From NCBI RefSeq assembly GCF_013407855.1, contig NZ_JACBZH010000001.1, forward strand, positions 62,001 through 126,000: 64,000 nt of DNA. The letters run 5' to 3'. Source of the DNA: Actinopolymorpha rutila. GTDB lineage: Bacteria; Actinomycetota; Actinomycetes; Propionibacteriales; Actinopolymorphaceae. Positions 43,609 to 51,664 of the stretch are shown here, piece by piece. How positions within the stretch are numbered: position 1 is the stretch's first letter; the number at the start of each line of letters is the position of its first letter. The notes under the pieces were generated by a model. That model did no database searches. It saw nothing but the letters and a program-made list of their open reading frames with translations, and was not told where the DNA came from. A program made the position numbers and the translations under genes.

Positions 43609-45504
43609 ATGACGGAGGCGCGATTCCTCGGCGGCCGCTACGAGCTCGGCGAGGTGCTCGGGCACGGCGGCATGGCCGAGGTGAGGATCGGCGTCGACCG
43701 CCGACTCGGCCGCACGGTCGCGGTGAAGACGCTGCGCCCCGACCTCGCCACCGACCCGATCTTCCAGGCGAGGTTCCGGCGCGAGGCGCAGTCCGCGGCG
43801 GCGCTCAACCAGCCGACCATCGTCGCCGTCTACGACACCGGCGAGGAGAAGGCGGACGGCATCTCGGTGCCGTACATCGTCATGGAGTACGTCGAGGGAC
43901 GGACCCTGCGCGACGTGCTCCGCGAGGGCCGGCGGATCCTCCCCGAGCGGGCGCTGGAGATCACCGCGGACGTGCTGGAGGCACTGGAGTACAGCCACCG
44001 CGCGGGCATCATCCACCGCGACATCAAGCCCGGCAACGTCATGCTGACGCCGAGCGGCGACGTCAAGGTGATGGACTTCGGCATCGCCCGCGCGGTCGCC
44101 GACGCCTCGGCCACGATGACCCAGACCGCGGCCGTCATCGGCACCGCGCAGTACCTCTCCCCGGAGCAGGCGCGCGGTGAGTCGGTCGACGCCCGCAGCG
44201 ACATCTACTCCACCGGCTGCCTGCTGTACGAACTCCTCACCGGCCGGCCGCCGTTCGTCGGCGACTCGCCGGTCTCCGTGGCCTACCAGCACGTCCGGGA
44301 GGAGCCTCGGCCAGCGTCGATGCTCGACCCGGAGGTGCCGCCGATCGCCGACGCGATCACCCTCAAGGCGCTGCAGAAGAAGCCGCACGACCGGTACCAG
44401 TCCGCGGCGGAGATGCGGCAGGACATCGAACGCGGGCTGTCCGGCCAGGAACTCATCGCGCCGATGCTCGCCGCCGATGCGACCGCGCGCTTCCTGCCGC
44501 CGGACGAGCCGGACACCCCGACGAACCACGAACGCGCGGCCGCCTACGCCGAGGACGACGAGCAGAACCCACAGCGCGGCCGGAGGGCGGCGTACATCCT
44601 GCTCGCCATCGCCATCGTGTTCGTGCTCGGCGTCGCGGCGTTCATCGGCCTGCAGAGCCTGGGCAAGAACTCCGCGAACACCGTCTCCACCCCGACGCTG
44701 CAGGGAAAGACGCTGACCGAGGCGCAGGCCGTGCTCGCGCGGAGCCAGCTTCGGCTCGGCAAGGTCACCCAGCAGGCCAGCAAGGACGTCACGAAGGGGC
44801 AGATCGTCTCCCAGAACCCCACGCCGGGCGCCTCCGCCAAGGTCGACAGCGCCGTGGACGTCGCGGTGTCCAGTGGACAGGGCGATGTCACCATCCCCGC
44901 GGTGGTGGGCAAGAAGGTCTCCGCGGCCCGCGCGATGCTGGAGAAGGAAGGCCTGAACGTCGTCAGCCGCGAGGACTCCAACGCCAGCGGTGACGCCAAC
45001 TCGGTCAGTCGCGTCAACCCGGACGAGGGGTCGGTCGTCAAGGCCGGCAGCACCGTCACGCTGTACCACGCGAGCGGGCTGGTGTCCGTCCCGCGCGTCG
45101 TGGGGGACAGCGTGGCGGTTGCGGAGGCCCGGCTCGCCGACGCGGGGTTCCGGGTGAGCAAGCGCTACGACACCACGTCGCAGGCACAGGCGGGCACGGT
45201 CGTCCGGCAGGTGCCGGGCGCCGGACAACGACGGGAACCCGACACGACGGTCACGATCGTGATCGCCCGGGCGCCGGCCGGCCAGCCCAAGCCGCAGCCG
45301 AAGCCCAAGCCCACCAAGACCAAGGAGCCGTCGCCGACTCCGACCCCGACTCCGACCCAGCCGGAGCCGACTCCGACCCAGACCGAGAGTCCGAAGCCGA
45401 CGCCCACGGACACCCCGCCGCCGGAACCCCAGCCGACGCCCACCACGCCGGCACCTCAGGGTGACGCCGCGAAGACCCCACCGCCTCCGCCACCCGCGGC
45501 CTGA
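43609..45504 (+). CDS. pknB: PASTA-domain Ser/Thr kinase PknB
   Basis: A 631-residue kinase. The kinase domain (1-~275) has Lys40 in VAVKTL, HRDIKPGNVML with catalytic Asp138, DFG at 156 and activation-loop Thr residues in MTQTAAVIGTAQYLSPEQAR. One membrane segment (~326-348) is followed by three PASTA repeats and a Pro/Thr-rich C-terminal tail of about 75 residues. PASTA domains bind peptidoglycan fragments or lipid II. It is the only kinase in the cluster, since no pknA is present. Confidence 0.96.
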   Translation: MTEARFLGGRYELGEVLGHGGMAEVRIGVDRRLGRTVAVKTLRPDLATDPIFQARFRREAQSAAALNQPTIVAVYDTGEEKADGISVPYIVMEYVEGRTLRDVLREGRRILPERALEITADVLEALEYSHRAGIIHRDIKPGNVMLTPSGDVKVMDFGIARAVADASATMTQTAAVIGTAQYLSPEQARGESVDARSDIYSTGCLLYELLTGRPPFVGDSPVSVAYQHVREEPRPASMLDPEVPPIADAITLKALQKKPHDRYQSAAEMRQDIERGLSGQELIAPMLAADATARFLPPDEPDTPTNHERAAAYAEDDEQNPQRGRRAAYILLAIAIVFVLGVAAFIGLQSLGKNSANTVSTPTLQGKTLTEAQAVLARSQLRLGKVTQQASKDVTKGQIVSQNPTPGASAKVDSAVDVAVSSGQGDVTIPAVVGKKVSAARAMLEKEGLNVVSREDSNASGDANSVSRVNPDEGSVVKAGSTVTLYHASGLVSVPRVVGDSVAVAEARLADAGFRVSKRYDTTSQAQAGTVVRQVPGAGQRREPDTTVTIVIARAPAGQPKPQPKPKPTKTKEPSPTPTPTPTQPEPTPTQTESPKPTPTDTPPPEPQPTPTTPAPQGDAAKTPPPPPPAA

Positions 45505-45521
45505 TTCGTCGGCTGCCCGAC

Positions 45522-45537
45522 CGCCCGGCGACGGGCG
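45522..45537. terminator. hairpin after pknB
   Basis: CGCCCG-GCGA-CGGGCG (6-bp stem, tetraloop) lies 18 bases after the pknB stop and before the convergent glutamine amidotransferase gene. No U-tract. Confidence 0.4.
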
Positions 45538-45586
45538 CGGGGGAGTCAGGTCAGGCGAGGAGGAGGTACGCATCGGCCGGTCCGGC

Positions 45587-46213
45587 TCACGAGCGGCTGA
45601 CCACCGGCGCGAGCCCGGCCGACCGTTCCACCGCGTCCGCCTCGCCACAGGTGACCAGCCAGTTGGCCAGCAACCGGTGGCCTCCCTCGGTGAGGACCGA
45701 CTCGGGGTGGAACTGCACTCCCTCGCAGTCGAACTCGCGGTGCTTGAGCGCCATCAGTACGCCGGAGTCGGTTCGGGCGGTGACCTCGAACTCCGGCGGC
45801 ACCGAGCCGGGTTCGACCGCCAGGGAGTGGTAGCGGGTCGCGGTGAAGGGGTCCGGCAGCCCGGCCAGAACCCCTGCGCCCTCGTGGTGGACCAGGCTGG
45901 TCTTGCCGTGCAGGAGTTCGGGAGCGCGGGAGACCACCCCGCCGTACGCGACGGCGATCGCCTGCAGACCGAGACACACCCCGAACACCGGAACCCGCCC
46001 GGCCGCCCGGCGCACCAGGTCGACACAGACGCCGGCGTGCTCCGGGGTGCCCGGCCCGGGGGAGAGCAGGACACCGGCATAGCCGTCGATCTCGGACAGC
46101 TCCACCTCGTCGTTGCGGCGTACGTCGCACTCGACTCCGAGCTGGTAGAGGTACTGCACCAGGTTGAAGACGAAGGAGTCGTAGTTGTCGACGACGAGGA
46201 TGCGGGTGCTCAC
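45587..46213 (-). CDS. glutamine amidotransferase, anthranilate/aminodeoxychorismate synthase component II
   Basis: A 208-residue class I glutaminase. VVDNYDSFVFNLVQYLYQLG is the N-terminus. The nucleophile Cys is in FGVCLGLQAIA, and His and Glu are in QFHPESVLT. It supplies ammonia for anthranilate or 4-amino-4-deoxychorismate synthesis (TrpG/PabA). It sits beside pknB in the same place as mycobacterial trpG. Which partner it uses cannot be decided here. Confidence 0.92.
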   Translation of the reverse strand: MSTRILVVDNYDSFVFNLVQYLYQLGVECDVRRNDEVELSEIDGYAGVLLSPGPGTPEHAGVCVDLVRRAAGRVPVFGVCLGLQAIAVAYGGVVSRAPELLHGKTSLVHHEGAGVLAGLPDPFTATRYHSLAVEPGSVPPEFEVTARTDSGVLMALKHREFDCEGVQFHPESVLTEGGHRLLANWLVTCGEADAVERSAGLAPVVSRS

Positions 46214-46273
46214 CGGACCATTGTGCTGCGCGCCCCGTCCGAACGTCCCGCCGCCCGTCGACTACCGCACCGG

Positions 46274-47122
46274 TCAGCGGGAGGCCGCGTCCCCGCTGAC
46301 GTCGCGTTCGGCGGCGTAGTCGAGGTTGAGCGGCCCGTCGAACGCCGGCATCCGCAGGTTCGTCGACCGAGTGAGCTTCCACCCCAGGCGGTACCTCGGG
46401 TCGGTGACGTAGGCGAGGTAGGTGTTGATCGCGGGCGAGTCCCCGATCGCCTGGATCATGCCGCCCACGTCGCCGACCGCCTCGATGCGGTACGGCGGCG
46501 GGTAGGGGACACCGTGGAGTACGACCGAGTTACCGACGCAGCGGATCGCGGAGGTGGAGATCACCCGCTGTCCCTGGATCGTCATCGCCTCGGCGCCACC
46601 GGCCCACATCGCGTTCACCACGGCCTGGATGTCCTGCTGGTGGACGACCAGGGCGTCGGGGTCGGTGTCGTTGGTACGGGCGCTGGGTGGAGCGTCGTCC
46701 AGCACGACGGTGACCCCCGGGCCCCGGACCGGAGTCAGCCCGGCGACGGGCGCGAGCCGGTCGACCTTCTTCTGGGCCGCGTCGGACCGGTCGTTGCGCA
46801 GCTGTCGGGCCAGGAGCTCGTCGACCTGCGCCCGGAGCTTGCTCACGCGTTCGCCGAGCTGCTTGTTGGTCTGCAGCTGGGTCCGCGCGAGGTCGGCCAG
46901 GTCGGTCTGGCGTTCGGCCCGCAGGTCGGTGCCGTCGGCGCTCACCGCGCTGGTCACTCCAAGAAACCCGGCCAGCGCGAACGTCAGTGCTGCCAGCAAC
47001 CGGGACGGGCGCAGCCGGCGACGGCGCCGGGTGTCCTTGCCGTCGGTGCTGTCGGTGCTGTCCTTGCTGTCCTTGCTGTCCGCCGACTCGGAGGTCGACG
47101 AGTCGGGCAGTTGGTCAGCCAC
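46274..47122 (-). CDS. DUF881 family protein
   Basis: A 282-residue protein. An Asp/Ser-rich N-terminus precedes one membrane segment (~residues 40-60) and a coiled coil (~residues 75-115). A C-terminal DUF881 domain follows (GPGVTVVLDDAP, NAMWAGGAEAMTIQGQRV, PPYRIEAVGD). DUF881 genes lie near division genes in many Gram-positives and in this same place in mycobacteria (Rv0012-like). Function is not established. Confidence 0.9.
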   Translation of the reverse strand: MADQLPDSSTSESADSKDSKDSTDSTDGKDTRRRRRLRPSRLLAALTFALAGFLGVTSAVSADGTDLRAERQTDLADLARTQLQTNKQLGERVSKLRAQVDELLARQLRNDRSDAAQKKVDRLAPVAGLTPVRGPGVTVVLDDAPPSARTNDTDPDALVVHQQDIQAVVNAMWAGGAEAMTIQGQRVISTSAIRCVGNSVVLHGVPYPPPYRIEAVGDVGGMIQAIGDSPAINTYLAYVTDPRYRLGWKLTRSTNLRMPAFDGPLNLDYAAERDVSGDAASR

Positions 47123-47290
47123 GTGCCCTCCGTCGTCGTCGCGCCCTGAGTGTTGACTACGCTAACCGACGTCCGTGTCCGACCAGTGTCCAGTCAGCGT
47201 CCCCCGTCAGGGTCCCGCCCTTGTGAGCCGGCTCCAGCCGGCGTCGGCCATGCCGGCCGGCTCGGACGTCTTACTACGAAAGGTGGCAAG

Positions 47291-47551
47291 GTGCCCGAAT
47301 CACACGGCCGGAAGAAGCAGGTTTACACCCCTCCCCGCGGCGGCACCGCGAAGGGCGAGGGAAGCAGGCACGCCGGACGGTGGGTGGTGCCGGTCATGCT
47401 GACCTGTTTCCTGGTCGGCCTGGCCTGGATCGTCACCTTCTACCTCGCCGGTACCGAGATTCCCGGCATGCGCGATCTGCACAACTGGAACATCCTGATC
47501 GGGATGGGTCTGATCGCCACCGGGTTCGTCGTCTCTACTCAGTGGCGCTGA
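47291..47551 (+). CDS. crgA: cell division protein CrgA
   Basis: An 86-residue protein with two membrane helices (VVPVMLTCFLVGLAWIVTFYLAG and NILIGMGLIATGFVVSTQWR) separated by a short loop (EIPGMRDLHNW), the CrgA/DUF2631-type layout. CrgA coordinates FtsZ ring assembly and septal wall synthesis. GTG 47291 is preceded by AAAGGTGG. It is divergent from the DUF881 gene, as in related genomes. Confidence 0.92.
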   Translation: MPESHGRKKQVYTPPRGGTAKGEGSRHAGRWVVPVMLTCFLVGLAWIVTFYLAGTEIPGMRDLHNWNILIGMGLIATGFVVSTQWR

Positions 47552-47632
47552 CTTCCCCTCGTCCTGCGATGGCCGCGCGATCACTGCTCGGTGACCCATT
47601 GGTGTCGCGCGAACGGCTTACACCCGTGTAGT

Positions 47633-47946
47633 TCATCCACACCGCCATCCCCAGGCTGTGGACAACTTCCCTGTGGATCGGCACCTGTGGAGCCGCCGCC
47701 GACCGCCCCACCCGCCGAGACTGTGCGAGTACGCCGATCCGGCGAGACTCCCGCGCGGGCTCAGGCCACTCGGCAACGACGAGTAAACCTGAGAAAGCTG
47801 CAGGTCAGCGGCTTGATCTGTACCGCGGACCAGGCGTCCACACGCTGTCCCCAGCTATTCGGGAGTTGTCCCCAACATCCACAGGCAGCCTGGGGATATC
47901 CCCGGTGATCGCCCGGGGGTTTTCCACAGCTGTGGACTGTGGAGAA
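47633..47946. other. DnaA-box-like cluster in the crgA-rhomboid intergenic region
   Basis: The 475-base gap (47552-48027) has no gene but holds many copies of the DnaA-box core. TGTGGACAA at 47657-47665 is a perfect match to TTGTCCACA on the minus strand. Near matches are TCATCCACA (47633), TGTGGATCG (47672), GCGTCCACA (47834), TTGTCCCCA (47866), ACATCCACA (47875), TTTTCCACA (47920), TGTGGACTG (47931) and TGTGGAGAA (47938). A TCCACAGCTGTGGA palindrome spans 47923-47936. No strongly AT-rich unwinding region is seen. Confidence 0.55.
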
Positions 47947-48027
47947 GGCGGGCCAGAGGTGTGAGCGCCTCGCCACGACGACGGACGCCGGACCTGGGTG
48001 CCAAGCGTCAGCCAGAGCTACGGGAGG

Positions 48028-48945
48028 TCAGGCGAGGCCGGCGTTGATCTGCGCGGTTCGCCACAGGATCAGCGCGATCGAGGCGAGCAGCACACCCGCG
48101 AAGCCGAGGCCCTGCACGAGGTCACGGCGTTCCCGCGGCGCGTACGCGAGTACCGCACCCAGCACCAGCCCGGCGACGAACCCGCCGAGGTGGCCCTGCC
48201 AGGACAGGAAGTGCCGGAAGACGACGTTCAGCACGACGTTCATGAGCAGGATCCCGAGGAACCAGCTCATGTCGGCCCGCATCCGCCGGGCCATCATCAC
48301 GGTCGCGCCGAACAGTCCGAAGATCGCGCCGGACGCACCGAGGATCGGCGTCAACGGCGAGGTGAAGGCGTACGCGACGGCGCTGCCGGCCAGCGCCGCG
48401 ACGAGGTAGAGCGCGGTGAACCGCAACCGGCCGAGCAGCCGCTCCAGCGGTGGACCGAGCACCCACAGGGAGAACATGTTGATCGCCAGGTGCCAGATCT
48501 CGACGTGCAGGAACGCCGACGTCAGCAGCCGCCAGTAGGCGCCGCCGGCCACGCCGAAGGACTCACCGACCGCGTCGGCGAAGAAGAACCTGTTGCCGAC
48601 CAGGGAGAGTTCCTGCTCCACCGACCGGCCGACCACCACCGTCGCCAGGAAGACCAGGAGGTTGAGCCCGATCAGCACCTTGGTGACGAGCCCGTCGCGG
48701 CCGCGGACGATACCGCCGAACCGCGTGCGGGCGGCCGGGGTGGACCGGGCTCCTTCGCGCACGCACTCCACACACTGGAAACCAACGGCCGCCTGCCGCT
48801 GGCAGTCCGGGCAGATCGGCCGTTCGCAGCGCTGGCAACGGATGTAGGTCTCGCGCTGGGGGTGGCGGTAACAGGTCGGCACGGGCGGGTGCCCGGAGGA
48901 CTGGCTGGCCTCCGGGCCTTCGTCCGGCCCTGGCTGGTCGGTCAT
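48028..48945 (-). CDS. rhomboid intramembrane serine protease with N-terminal zinc-ribbon-like domain
   Basis: A 305-residue protein. The N-terminus holds CYRHPQRETYIRCQRCERPI and further C-x2-C pairs (Cys25, His28, Cys37, Cys40, Cys45, Cys48, Cys58, Cys61), a B-box-like zinc-binding domain. Six membrane helices follow. The catalytic dyad is Ser205 in LGASGAIFG and His252 in WQGHLGGFVAG, and NMFSLW lies in helix 2. It cleaves membrane proteins within the bilayer. Substrates are unknown. It lies downstream of ppiA in the same direction. Confidence 0.94.
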   Translation of the reverse strand: MTDQPGPDEGPEASQSSGHPPVPTCYRHPQRETYIRCQRCERPICPDCQRQAAVGFQCVECVREGARSTPAARTRFGGIVRGRDGLVTKVLIGLNLLVFLATVVVGRSVEQELSLVGNRFFFADAVGESFGVAGGAYWRLLTSAFLHVEIWHLAINMFSLWVLGPPLERLLGRLRFTALYLVAALAGSAVAYAFTSPLTPILGASGAIFGLFGATVMMARRMRADMSWFLGILLMNVVLNVVFRHFLSWQGHLGGFVAGLVLGAVLAYAPRERRDLVQGLGFAGVLLASIALILWRTAQINAGLA

Positions 48946-48971
48946 CGCTGCTCGGCCCAGGTCGTCGGGGG

Positions 48972-49502
48972 TCAGGCCTCGCGGCGCTCGATGTCGACCG
49001 ACTCCAGGATGACCGGCTCGAGCGGCCGGTCCATCTGCCCGGTGGGCACGGAGTTGATCTCGTCCAGCACCGTCCGGCTGGCCTGGTCCTCGACCTCACC
49101 GAAGATCGTGTGCCGGCCGTTGAGGTGCGGCGTCGGACCGGCGGTGATGAAGAACTGCGAGCCGTTGGTGTTGGGGCCGGCGTTCGCCATCGCCAGGAGG
49201 TAGGGACGGTCGAAGCGCAGATCGGGGTGGATCTCGTCGCCGAAGCGGTAACCCGGACCGCCGGTGCCGGTGCCGAGAGGGCAGCCACCCTGGGTCATGA
49301 AGCCCTCGATGATCCGGTGGAACGTGAGGCCGTCGTAGAAGCGGTCGGAGGACTTCTCCCCGGTCTCGGGGTTGACCCACTCGCGGGTACCCTCCGCCAG
49401 GCCGACGAAGTTCTGCACCGTCTTGGGCGCGTGATCGGGGAACAGCCGGATCACCACATTGCCCTTCGAGGTCCGAAGTGTGGCGAACGTCTCTTCACTC
49501 AC
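48972..49502 (-). CDS. ppiA: cyclophilin-type peptidyl-prolyl isomerase
   Basis: A 176-residue cytoplasmic cyclophilin. FHRIIEGFMTQGGCPLGTGTGGPGY contains the catalytic Arg and the Gln, LLAMANAGPNTNGSQFFIT the central strand, and HLNGRHTIFG the late His. GTG 49502 is chosen with GAGAGGAC upstream. An earlier in-frame start at 49712 would add an unrelated 70-residue Arg-rich stretch. A ppiA near crgA and pknB is conserved close to the origin in mycobacteria. Confidence 0.95.
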   Translation of the reverse strand: MSEETFATLRTSKGNVVIRLFPDHAPKTVQNFVGLAEGTREWVNPETGEKSSDRFYDGLTFHRIIEGFMTQGGCPLGTGTGGPGYRFGDEIHPDLRFDRPYLLAMANAGPNTNGSQFFITAGPTPHLNGRHTIFGEVEDQASRTVLDEINSVPTGQMDRPLEPVILESVDIERREA

Positions 49503-49716
49503 CGGTACGTCCTCTCTCCGCTCGTGTTGCCGTAGCGGCGATCCTTTCACGGCAACGAGTGGAATGCTTGCGGGGTGCCCCCGCGACATGAACGTGCCGA
49601 CCGGGCATGATCGGAGGCACCGTGGGAAAGGCATCCCGACACATCCCCGCCGCGTGGTGCACGGGGACTCGAGAAGAAGCCGCACGCCGCACGTGTGGAC
49701 AAGGAGGCGCAACCAG

Positions 49717-50643
49717 ATGGGACGCCAGAAGAAGCGAGCGGGCCTGGCCCCGGAGCTCCGCGATCGGGTCGCTCCGGCCGCCGACTACACCCGCGAACGA
49801 CTCACCCCCGCCGTTGACAGTGCGCGCCAGCGACTCGTACCCGCTGTCGAGTCCGCCCGCGAACGCGTCATCCCCGCCGTCGAGTCCGCCCGCGAACGCG
49901 TCGCGCCGGCCGTGGAGAGCGCCCGCGAGCGGATGAGCCCGGCTGTGGAGAACGCCCGGGGACGCCTCGGCCCCGCCGTCGAGAACGCCCGGTCCCACCT
50001 CGGCCCGGCCGTCGAAAATGCCCGGACGCACCTCGGCCCCGCCGTGGAGAACGCCCGGACGCACCTCGGCCCGGCGGTCGAGGAGGCCCGGGAGAAGGTC
50101 ACCCCCGCTGTCGAGCACGCCCGCCAGGTCTTCGTCGACGACGTCGCGCCGCGGGTGAGCGAGGCGGTCGTGCACGCGCTCGAGGTCAGCGAGCCCTACC
50201 GCGACGAGGCCGTACGCCGTGGCACCGCCGCCTACGCCGCCCTGCGAGGCGAGGTCGAGGTGGCCAAGCCGCACCGCAAGCGCAAGTGGGGCCTGCTCCT
50301 GCTCGTCGGTGCGCTCGGCGGCGCCGCCATCGCCGCCTACCGCGCCCTCAAGGGGAGCAGCCAGCAGCAGTGGCAGCCGATGCCGTCGGCGGCGCCGCCG
50401 CAGACCTCGGCTCCGGCGAGCCCGCCCGCGCCCGGCCAGACGCCGGAGACGGTCGCCGGGTCCGGTGCGCCCAAGCACGCGTCGTCCGAGTCGGCCGACA
50501 CCGTGGGCGCCAGCCCGGGCGAGGCGGTCGCCGACCGCACTCCCACGCCGCCGATCCCGACCACGCCGGACGCACCGGCCGAGCACGTCGAGACGCCGGA
50601 GGCCGCCGAGGACAACGACCGCGACGGCCGGCACTCCGGCTGA
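49717..50643 (+). CDS. 11-residue-repeat amphipathic protein with one membrane segment (DUF5324-like)
   Basis: A 308-residue protein. Residues ~15-130 consist of about ten tandem 11-residue units of the type PAVESARERVA or PAVENARTHLG, predicted to form a long amphipathic helix like those of apolipoprotein-type proteins. A basic KPHRKRK motif precedes a membrane segment (WGLLLLVGALGGAAIAAYRAL, ~190-210), then a Pro/Ala/Thr-rich acidic tail. The layout resembles DUF5324 proteins found next to ppiA in Streptomyces. Function is unknown. AAGGAGG precedes ATG 49717. Confidence 0.7.
   Translation: MGRQKKRAGLAPELRDRVAPAADYTRERLTPAVDSARQRLVPAVESARERVIPAVESARERVAPAVESARERMSPAVENARGRLGPAVENARSHLGPAVENARTHLGPAVENARTHLGPAVEEAREKVTPAVEHARQVFVDDVAPRVSEAVVHALEVSEPYRDEAVRRGTAAYAALRGEVEVAKPHRKRKWGLLLLVGALGGAAIAAYRALKGSSQQQWQPMPSAAPPQTSAPASPPAPGQTPETVAGSGAPKHASSESADTVGASPGEAVADRTPTPPIPTTPDAPAEHVETPEAAEDNDRDGRHSG
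49770..50110. repeat. 33-bp tandem repeats within the amphipathic protein gene
   Basis: Degenerate 33-base units encoding the 11-residue repeat. The units around 49970-50070 are nearly identical to one another, suggesting recent duplication. Confidence 0.75.
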
Positions 50644-50696
50644 CGTACCCCTCGGCAACCTGGCAGCACAGACACCACGCGGCACCAGCACCTCTG

Positions 50697-50777
50697 CGCC
50701 GGCAGCGCGATCTCACCCGCATCCAGCGGGCCGAGCGTCGCGCTGCCGGCGTTCCGCGTCCCCGAGCCGTCTCGGGG
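50697..50777. terminator. compound terminator between convergent genes
   Basis: A perfect 14-bp inverted repeat (50697-50710 with 50738-50751) encloses a smaller stem (CCCGC-ATCCA-GCGGG, 50716-50730). A second hairpin, CCCCGAG-CCGT-CTCGGGG (50760-50777), follows. It separates the repeat-protein gene from the ABC permease gene and could act in both directions. Confidence 0.65.
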
Positions 50778-50827
50778 CCGGTGTCCGGCGTTCGACCGGC
50801 CCGCGGTTGCCAGCGTGCTCGGCGTGC

Positions 50828-51664
50828 TCAGCGGGCGAGCCGGCCGAGCAACGCGGACGCCGCGGTGATGCCCACGCCGGCGGCCACGGCGAGCACCGCG
50901 AAGTCCAGCGCCAGGTGCGCGGGCGTACCCACCAGCAGTCCACGTAGCGCGTCCACCTGGTAGCTCAACGGGTTGGCGAGGGCGATCCAGCGCAGCCAGC
51001 CCGGCATCAGCGCCACCGGGTAGAGCGCGTTCGAGGCGAAGAACAACGGCATGGTCAGCGCCTGCCCGATTCCCATCAGCCGGTCGCGGTTGAGCACCAG
51101 CCCGGCGATGGTGAGGGACAGACAGCAGAAGAACGCCGCGCCGAGCATCAGGGCGGCGAACGCGCCCAGGATGCGCAGCGGGTTCGCGGTCAGGTCCACC
51201 CCGAGCACCGCCGCGAGAAGCAGCACGATCACCGCCTGTACACAGGCTCGCACCCCCGCCGCGAACGCCTTGCCGCTGACCAGCGCGGCCCGCGGGGTCG
51301 GGGTGACCAGCAGCTTGGCGAGCACGCCCGCGTCGCGCTCCCAGATGATCTGGATGCCGTAGAAGATCGCGATGAACAACGCCGACTGGGCCAGGATCCC
51401 CGGTGCCAGGAAGTCCAGGTAGGGCACCTGGCCGGTGGGGATGACGTGCAACCGGCTGAACGTCGTACCGAAGACGGTGAGCCACAGCGCCGGCTGCACC
51501 GCGCGGGTGACCAGCTCCGTCCGGTCGTGACGCAGCTTCTGCAGTTCGAGCAGGCACAGGGTCACCACCCGGCTCGGCAGCCGCCACGGGACGCGTTCCC
51601 GGATGGGCTGGTCAACCGAGCCGCCGGGCCGTGCGACGCGTGCTTCGGACGCCACGGAAGTCAC
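50828..51664 (-). CDS. ABC-2 type exporter permease (DrrB/NodJ-like)
   Basis: A 278-residue permease. After ~50 residues, six membrane helices include LTVFGTTFSRL, LDFLAPGILAQSALFIAIFYG and a late NPLSYQVDALRGLLVG motif diagnostic of the DrrB/NodJ group. The cytoplasmic loop WERDAGVLAKLLVTPTPR contacts the ATPase. The start lies inside the ATPase gene (53-base overlap). It exports a drug, lipid or polysaccharide. Confidence 0.92.
   Translation of the reverse strand: MTSVASEARVARPGGSVDQPIRERVPWRLPSRVVTLCLLELQKLRHDRTELVTRAVQPALWLTVFGTTFSRLHVIPTGQVPYLDFLAPGILAQSALFIAIFYGIQIIWERDAGVLAKLLVTPTPRAALVSGKAFAAGVRACVQAVIVLLLAAVLGVDLTANPLRILGAFAALMLGAAFFCCLSLTIAGLVLNRDRLMGIGQALTMPLFFASNALYPVALMPGWLRWIALANPLSYQVDALRGLLVGTPAHLALDFAVLAVAAGVGITAASALLGRLAR

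Noticed and set aside
47552..48027. Annotation as the chromosomal oriC
   Set aside because: Box-like sites are clustered, but dnaA, dnaN and an AT-rich unwinding element are not seen, so only a site cluster is reported.
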